Position numbers and translations under genes: made by a program | Part shown: positions 1 to 7,300 of the stretch, one piece after another | Layout: each line of letters starts with the position of its first letter | Position numbering within the stretch: the stretch's first letter is position 1 | The notes under the pieces: model-generated | Told to the model about the DNA's origin: nothing | The model's database searches: none | Seen by the model: the letters and a program-made list of their open reading frames with translations, nothing else | Origin: Hemicentrotus pulcherrimus | Taxonomy: Eukaryota > Echinodermata > Echinoidea > Camarodonta > Strongylocentrotidae | Assembly: GCA_003118195.1 (NCBI GenBank) | Contig: BEXV01002313.1 | Coordinates: 2,577-12,856 of the forward strand | Reading direction: 5' to 3' | DNA: 10,280 nucleotides

Positions 1-351
1 CTATTTAGCAACTGAACGATCATGTGTTAAGTAGATATATTAAACCTAACCACATCAATATAGAATTAGCATGGAACTAAGCAAGACTGTCATTTTATAA
101 ATGTGCAATGATGTAAGTGCATGCAAAGTGTGTGTTTACAGACTACAGTTGTATTTATTGGAGTGGCGTACCATAATGGTGGGGGGGGGTATCAATACTC
201 TATACATTGATTTATTTTGTATGTTTTGTTTGGTTTTGTTTTTGATAATTTATTAGATGTTCGTAATCTCTTTGAAGCCATTTATATTTGTGTCAATTAT
301 ATTTAGTCTGTATTGAACATGTTAAGAACAATCTTTGAGTTACTATCAGTT

Positions 352-535
352 CAATCACAATCATAATCACATCCAAATCTGAATCACCATCACACTGAAT
401 CACAATCACGATCGTGATCACAGTCACGGTCACAATTACCATCTCAGTCACAATTGTAATCACCATCTCAAATACAATCACGATCAGGATCACATACAAT
501 CACGATCACGATCACATACAGTAACAAGCACAATC
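352..535. repeat. Degenerate hexanucleotide array (AATCAC / GATCAC)
   Basis: About 180 bp of diverged 6-bp units of the type (A/G)ATCAC, with CATCTC, AGTCAC and GGTCAC variants. Inside it a 22-bp block beginning ATACAATCACGATCA is duplicated head to tail (472-493 and 494-515), and a third copy is begun at 516. Minus-strand translation gives only V/I/T repeats, so this is a satellite and not a gene. Confidence 0.85.
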
Positions 536-1120
536 ACGCTACTCAATCATTAATGATTTTGATACATTTTTTTTTTTTTCACTGTGCGCACATCTCAATA
601 ACCCATGTCATGTGGACATAAACTCAAGAATACACGTATACAACCTCAAATCTTGTATTGGTTATATTTTAATGATCATAATTACATCATGCATGACATA
701 ATCATGTTTTTCTATGTAATATCACTTCCAAAAGATGACCGAGTACGATAAAGTCCGTGATGAGAACATCAGTAAGATTATGTCCAATCTTATATAAGAA
801 ACATGTGCATATGTGCATATGACCATGTACACCATAGTTTGTAAAGATAGGTGAATATAAATAAAAACTTTGGTATTTAGAATGACCCAAAGTGAAATTG
901 AATGGTACGGACGTCCGATTTGCCAATGTTAACGAAAACGAATGCAAACTGCGCATTTGTAAGCGGTTGTTAAATTGAATGAATGACCGAATAAGTAAAT
1001 CAAATGAAAAAAAGTGTAATTTTGAATGAAATTTACACGCCAGCAGCTTTATTTCGCGAATTTAAATGAACTTTGTATCAAAACGAATGAAAAGCTTACG
1101 AAAGTGACCGAGAAATCCTA

Positions 1121-1182
1121 TACTACTGCTACTTATTACTCTTCTTCTTCTTCTACTACTCCTACTTCTATGACTACTTCTT

Positions 1183-1213
<31 letters not shown>

Positions 1214-1260
1214 TACTTCTTTTACTACTACTGCTAATACTTCTGCTACTTGTACTTCTA
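1121..1260. repeat. CTT/CTA trinucleotide microsatellite
   Basis: An imperfect (TAC)n/(TTC)n array, with TTCTTCTTCTTC and TACTACTACTAC blocks interrupted by single substitutions. An open plus-strand frame through it would encode Thr/Ser runs, but that follows from the 3-bp period. There is no sign of a conserved protein on either side. Confidence 0.9.
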
Positions 1261-2488
1261 CCGATGTATAAAGCACCAAATTTACTTAGAGGGCAACTCT
1301 AACCAAAAACGTCTAAAAAATGAAAACAAGACATGTAAAATATTTCTGGAATCTAGCTTTAAAAATGACTACTCAGAACGCTCAGAAAAAGGCCAGTTTC
1401 GGAGGTATTGCGCAATAGCATAAAATTATGACGTCGCTGTGGGAGACAACATTGGCATTATACTCAACAAAACATAGCATTTAAATGCAATTACCCTACT
1501 ATAAGTTCTATAACATACCAACCATCAACTTAATCTTTAAAAAATTGTTCAAATATTATTTTCTTCTTCTTCCTATAACACTGCAAATATACTCCTAGTT
1601 GACCTTCAGATTTACCACTTTCAATGAGCATAGAGCTACATTCTGGTTCAAAAGGGAAGTCCACCCTGATAATAATATAGTTTTCATGAAGTAGATTCCA
1701 TATACATGATACCAGTTCAAATACATTTAACTCCGTTTTCCTATCTCTTTTCTTTAACGAACTTTCTCTGACTTTTAGTTAGTTTTGCAAATGACAATGA
1801 ATTAATTCTTTTCCCCACATCTTTTCCCCACGCTTTAGCAAATTGCAAAGCATTCTCCGTTCATCTTTTTTTTTCTTTTCCTGCTGTTTTCCACAGCACC
1901 TGTAGCACCGTTTCAACATTATATGACAGTGTTTTTGACGTCTGACTTTTGATCCGTTAGGTGTACATGTATACCTCTATGTTTCTCTTCATAAACCAGC
2001 TCTCCTTCGTGGCATCAGGAATCTTAAAATTACTAGTTATCGTGTATACGAATATTGATATTGCAAGCAGCCTAACATGATGTCCCACCAGAAAATTACT
2101 CTAGCTTGTCTTTGTGTCTCGGAGAGCGTTATGGATGGAGATTTTTTATAATGAGCTGTCCATAAGAGTGGGTTTTATTTAAGTTCGCTGTATATTGTTG
2201 ATCATTTCAGACTTAATTGACGCTCCATCATAAATTTGAAGTCTACTCTCGGTTCCCAAGTACAGCAAATATCGGGTAAACACCCGGTACAAACATGTTA
2301 TAAAATCTCCATGAAAAAAGGAAGTAGATTATTTGTCTTTAAAGATCTTGCTGTCACTTAAATCGAATGAAAACATAACTATAGCGCTATACTCAAATCA
2401 TTTATAATTTAAATCGACTCACTCTTTAATTTTGATGCTATAGCTCAATAAATATTACATTAAGTACATTAATTAATTCATATTTCGA

Positions 2489-2494
2489 TTTATT
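2489..2494 (-). promoter_or_regulatory. Probable polyadenylation signal AATAAA
   Basis: A minus-strand AATAAA lies 65 bases past the TGA of exon D, in very AT-rich sequence. Other AT-rich hexamers occur close by, so the exact signal used is uncertain, but the spacing suits a short 3' UTR. Confidence 0.55.
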
Positions 2495-2559
2495 AATAAA
2501 TAAACGGATATAAATGAATACAACAGATTTAATGAAACATTAAATCAACTCGTGATGGT

Positions 2560-2703
2560 TCATGTGATGATACCAAGTACTTCGAATCTTAGAGCCGCCC
2601 ATCTAGAAAATGTTACAGGATGAAACCTGACGTACCGTGCGGTTACTTGCTCAGGAAAAAGTGTGGTCACATATGTGTCAGCATCAAAATTTCCTGGATA
2701 TGT
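2560..2703 (-). CDS. Exon D: last third of the final discoidin domain and stop codon
   Basis: The exon is 144 nt including the stop. The acceptor is CTTTTTCAG|ACA at phase 0. It reads TYPGNFDADTYVTTLF, then VTARYVRFHP, then WAALRFEVLGIIT, followed by TGA at 2562-2560. It parallels exon A position by position: PGN-x-D, the R-x-V-R-F-H-P strand, A-L-R and the E-V-L-G end. The canonical closing Cys after the last Gly is Ile, and the protein stops three residues later, so no further domain or anchor follows. No start issue arises because this is an internal-terminal exon. Confidence 0.92.
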   Translation of the reverse strand, partial: TYPGNFDADTYVTTLFPEQVTARYVRFHPVTFSRWAALRFEVLGIIT

Positions 2704-4284
2704 CTGAAAAAGAACGAAAGCAATGGAAAATGTTTATTAGTAATAAGAAATAAAAAAAATAGTTAAATATACAAGTAATCAAAAGAACATGGATAAACAA
2801 GGAAGATGATTGTTTTGACCAAAACAAAATTGGCCTTTTCCGGAAGTGCGAAATTGACACTCACTTTTCGTACCCCGCAATGCTCTTCCAGAGCAAAGGT
2901 CTCATTCATCATAGTGTCGCTTGAGTAGGAGATTTGGAATGACGTAACCCATTGGTTAGATTCGGTCCGTCCCTGTGTAATAACACCAGTTACCAACGTA
3001 TCCTCGCCGAGATCGACCTTTTGGTGATTTTAATGATGAAAAAAAGACAACTGTTAATAAATCCGATGGCAGATTATCTTGCGTTTGATAACAATAATAA
3101 CGACAAAAAAAAAAACAAACAAACAAACAATTTGAACACATGTTGCTTTCAATATGAGCAAACCAAGAGAGCTGGTCAGATTCGAATGATAGCGATAGCA
3201 AGATTTTCGATTGAAGGTACGCCTTTTATTTTGAAGTTTAAAGTTTATTAACAACAACAACAAATGTATGTACATCATAAACAATATTTATGCACATCAT
3301 AACACAAAGTATGCAAGGCAAAACAATAAAATACATAATGTACATAATGTACAAAGCAATGAATTACTTCAAAAGCTTAATTAATGCTAACATAAAAAAA
3401 AATTTATACAAAAGTTCAAGCTGTGGCTAAAAGAAACACCCAAAGTTAGCACAACTCCTAGTCGAGATAGGTTTTCTCTGTTCACTATATATCGATAATG
3501 TGTCTTTTAATTACTATAGCATTAAAATAGTTCTTACAATTATGTTGTATACATTTAAAATACAAAACATTACTTACTGCTAACATAACAGATAATTTAT
3601 TTGTTCATCAAATAAATTGTGAGGGTATTACGAAATGAATATCTTTTTTTTCTTTTTTTGTTCTTAGCTTCGGAGGTAAGCTATTTCAAAGCTTCGGTCC
3701 AACCAACGAAGTAGTGAATGTACCTTGTGTCATCCGACACATTGGCAAGGGTAGCATTGCATTTTCCTTTCCTCTTATGTTATAATTATGGTGTACAATA
3801 TTACAATAATCTAATAATGTGTGTGGCAAATTTGTATTATACAAATCATACACAAATGTTAAAACTGCCAGTGATTTCAAGCAAACCAAAAACATCCAAT
3901 ATCCCCAATTGTTTAAAATAAAGGTCCGGAGGGTGTTCTCAATAATGAAAATGTAATAGCTCGCACCTCCATCTTCTGAGCTAAATGAATACAATTCAAG
4001 CGAGACCTATAATGTTTTATTTAGGGTGGACTTCAATATGGAAATCCAGTTTCCATTGTAAGTCGAGTCCGACCAGCCCTTAAACTTCTTTTTATGTGTT
4101 ATTACAAAACTGTTTATGTTAATGCCTCTATTTTTTACATCGGTTTTCGAACATGAATCACAACTATTATTTTATAGCATGTATCCTTGTATCTTATAAT
4201 ATATTCATCTAAGTTGTCAAGGTGTTAGTTGTCTACAGACTTGACATGTTCCAGGTAATACTATTTGAATGCAACTCTCCCCTA

Positions 4285-4326
<42 letters not shown>

Positions 4327-7300
4327 TCTCTCATCTTTTTCCACCTTCCACTTTTCACTGTGCATTGTTTACATTATCATTTATGATGAGGATGTCACCT
4401 CAAGATGTCCTTATAATGGGCCTTTTTTTTCTATCTATGACTTTATGTGACTATACATTTCAAACGTTAAAGGTAATACAAAGTTTTGGTATGGGGTCAT
4501 GAATTTGGTTCAAATTAACATATTGGAAACATATGCGATTTTACAACATTCAATGATCGTTGTCACGGTTGTAATCGAGTCTAAAGTGATGAAATTCTAA
4601 ATAATGATTTGTTTATATTGTATAGCGCATTTTTTTTGTTTTTTTTTTTGTATATATATAACTTTAATCGACCGATTTGCTATTCGCGTTTGGAATTACA
4701 TATCAGAACCATATATATTGCGATTTTCATGGTCGCAGATACAATAGAACGCCCTTAAGCGCTATTTTAATTATTTGAAATTTAACAGAAACACCGGTAC
4801 ATGTTTTCAACATTTCTAAAACTTTGCATTACCGTTAAGATTGATGAGATATTTCTTCCTGTTTTCACGAAGTATCGGTAGTGAGGAAAATTATAGAGCC
4901 GCCGCAGCATTCCCACGGCCACATATGGTAGCAGTGTTATGTTAGGGTAACCCCACAGCGTATTTTGAATTTGTGGAGACAGAAAACTTGCGGCTGCCGT
5001 ACGGCCTTTGATGTGGTATGACGTATGGCTGCCTTATGTCTGGATTACATTTGGCCTAAGATCAGTCTACGGAGTCTTTATCCTACCGTACCCCCTTTTC
5101 CCTGCAGCCTCAGTACGGAGGCAGGAGGCGGCCGTGAGATTATCTTACGGATTCACGAGCTCCGCGCCCTCTACGAGTATTTTTCGCAGAGAGTTTTACA
5201 AATTTGAAAATGCGTTAGCCCGTAGTCATGCCGTAGGTGTCATTGCACAATGCTCGCACGTGCATCGCGCGGAGGACTAGCAGCAAACGCGCACAATTTT
5301 GTGGTGAACATGGAGGGGAAAAAAAAGCTTAAAAACGGCACGGCGGCTGCACGGTCACCGCGCTTACTCCGCGAAACCTTTGCACAGAAGCTGCACAGTC
5401 TCCGAACAACTTTCGTACAATCTCCGAGCAGTCTCTGTACGGATTTGCCCCGGCCTGCCCCTGAGGGCCAATACAAGAAATGGCACGATGCTCGTAGATA
5501 ATGTAAACACAAACATCATAGCCCGTAGCCTCCTACGATACCCCCAAAATCGCACGAAAAATCGTAGACTAATTTATCGTACGGCGCCAGGGGAAAATGT
5601 AATTCAGACATAATGTAGGGCGTCCCTGCGGCGGCCGTAAGTTTTTTGAGAAATACCAAGTGAGACGCAAGGTAGCCGCAATGCCACCGTACACCCGACG
5701 TATGGTCGCTGTGAAACGCATGGCTACAATGTGTATAATTGTCTTTTTGCTACGGCGAACCTAGAAATGAAAAAAGTTATAACTCCCCCTCATAATCCTT
5801 CGGCGACCCCGTACGGCCTGTTAAGACAAAGATACCTGAGGCCACCATAGATTTTTCGCGGCCGCCGCAGGTATCTCTCGATCTCTCGGGGCCTACTGCC
5901 GCCATATCCTAGCCGTAGAGAAAATGGACCTAGGCATGATTCTTCAATACTTCTCCGTCATTATTTGCTAAATGATACATACATTCACATAAATGAATAA
6001 ATCAAGCAGAGATAACCTCACTCAATAATATAATGCGAAGCTGATCAGCGTTTTGTATTGTTTTTGTTACTCGAATAGTTTATACGAAAATAGAAAGCAT
6101 TGAACAATATTGACTGGCTTAACTTTAGGGAGATACCACATATATTGCCCTCACAAGACCCATATTACCCTTGTCTTTGACTCGGGGCAATATGAGTCTA
6201 ATTTAGGATATATATGTAGTATCTCTCTCAAGGCCAGTCCATATTCATGACCTTAAGGTGCGTTGAAGGCGTGTTCAAAATAATGTCTAAGCAAAGATGG
6301 CCGAGCTTCATTTGTACACATGAAATATATCATATTGCAGTATGTTATTATTTATTCTATTCATATTTCTAATCAGTTGGTCCATACCAAGCCAGGGCTA
6401 TGCAGCCTTTCATGAAGAGAAGTTAGATTTGAATGCATTCTAGCCATACACAAATTATTTGTTGATATCATCTCTCCGCGCGCATTTAGACATGCTAGAG
6501 CAAATTACCTTAATCCACTTATTGTTGTCTGCAGCGGCGGCAACCCATGCACCGTCGTTTCCTGGACCGACAACGGCATTCAGCCTTGCTCTGTAAGCTT
6601 CATGGCCATAACCATATTTCGATGACGAGGTCAGACTAGAGTCTGGTATACGGCCATCTTCCACGCCAAGTCCCTCGCCGAGGACAGGAGGATTGCAACC
6701 AAATTTCGCGTTGAGGTTCAGCGACGCTGAAGAAAAAAAATAGCACAAAATGACGAAGACTACTAACTGAACTTGTATAACTTTCTTATATTTTCTACTT
6801 ACTCGCAAGGCAAGATTGTCCTTTCAATATATTTTTTCATGAATGTAATCGGATAGTCTACTCTGTCAACGAGTTATACAACGTATTAAGAAAAACAAAT
6901 GAGCAAGGAGTACAAAACTAAACACAACAACAAATGGAGAAAGGAAACACAAAAAGGAGATTTTCAATCGGGAAATGGTACGGATATGAAGGCCAGCGCG
7001 CTCACACTACGCCGAATAGGGGGTACCACAATCTACATTGATTAAGCTGCCGATTGCAATATTGATATTCCCGCCAATCATCGTGTGTTGCCTTCATTTG
7101 TCGCTGATGAATCCGCTAGCGACCGCAGACGGCCGAAATTATCAGTCGCGTCCGTCGGCGAATTTTTAGCATTTGGAAAAGTTTGTGGGGACAAAAAAAA
7201 AAAATCGTTGCGATTACGTCGTTTGCCGCTACTATGTGAGTCGGCCTTAATGAAACCAATGATTATGAAAATACAGGTATGTTGATTTTTCGCGTGGTAA

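Larger units (their letters stand above)
1..2559. other. 3' flank of the discoidin gene: intergenic or 3' UTR, no gene seen
   Basis: I see no convincing coding sequence here on either strand. The longer reading frames are either microsatellite translations (valine/isoleucine or threonine/serine runs) or have no recognisable motifs. The block contains a 9-base G run at 181-189, the ATCAC-type array, a T run near 569-580, the CTT/CTA array and a small hairpin, CGGGT-aaac-ACCCG, near 2274. The stretch at about 1288-1500, opening with GAGGGCAACTCTAACC, has the feel of a dispersed repeat, but I could not define its ends. Confidence 0.5.
4890..5930. repeat. CpG-rich island built of short CGTA-type units; candidate non-autonomous element
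   Basis: This block of about 1 kb is far richer in G, C and CpG than its AT-rich surroundings, and repeats short words such as CCGTACGG (4997-5004, 5809-5816), GTACGGA, CGTAG and CCTACG on both strands. GCCGCCGCAG recurs in direct orientation at 4898-4907 and 5861-5870. Near the edges, ATATGGTAGCAGT (4923-4935) faces its near-inverse ACTGCCGCCATAT (5895-5907; 11 of 13 match). GATACCTG (5831-5838) and CAGGTATC (5868-5875) form a hairpin close to the right edge. Overlapping frames on both strands carry no known motif and have the arginine/alanine composition expected from CpG-rich DNA. A MITE-like or satellite-derived element is my best reading; a CpG-rich regulatory island is the alternative. 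Confidence 0.55.
3018..6508 (-). other. Intron B-C (3.5 kb), repeat-bearing, no exon seen
   Basis: The intron runs GTAATT...CAAAAG at phase 0, and splits the W-I-K|V-D-L-G motif. It carries a short AAAC run (3106-3130), a possible LINE-like 3' tail (3240-3430), a short frame reading LFQSFGPTNEV (3661-3783, plus), a CT microsatellite, a hairpin at 4029-4064, the CpG-rich island at 4.89-5.93 kb and a foldback element at 6105-6246. No further discoidin exon was found. Confidence 0.75.

Noticed and set aside
1026..1271. Plus-strand Thr/Ser-rich open frame
   Set aside because: Most of it is the CTT/CTA trinucleotide array, which stays open by its 3-bp period. The non-repeat part has no recognisable motif.
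4029..4064. MicroRNA precursor
   Set aside because: The stem is only about 14-15 pairs with bulges and a 5-nt loop, too short for a typical animal pre-miRNA.
4265..4502. Two overlapping Leu/Ser-rich plus-strand frames
   Set aside because: They are translations of the CT microsatellite in two registers.
5008..5613. Overlapping open frames on both strands in the CpG-rich island
   Set aside because: They overlap one another in several frames and strands, are rich in Arg/Ala/Ser as expected from CpG words, and show no domain. The 11-bp periodicity also argues against codon structure.
6455..6808. Minus-strand frame that begins like a signal peptide (basic residues, then VVFVILCYFF) ahead of the discoidin sequence
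   Set aside because: It has no ATG (the first codon is TTG). The hydrophobic stretch is simply the translated T-rich splice-acceptor tract, and the CAG at 6727 plus the matching phase with exon A mark it as intron.
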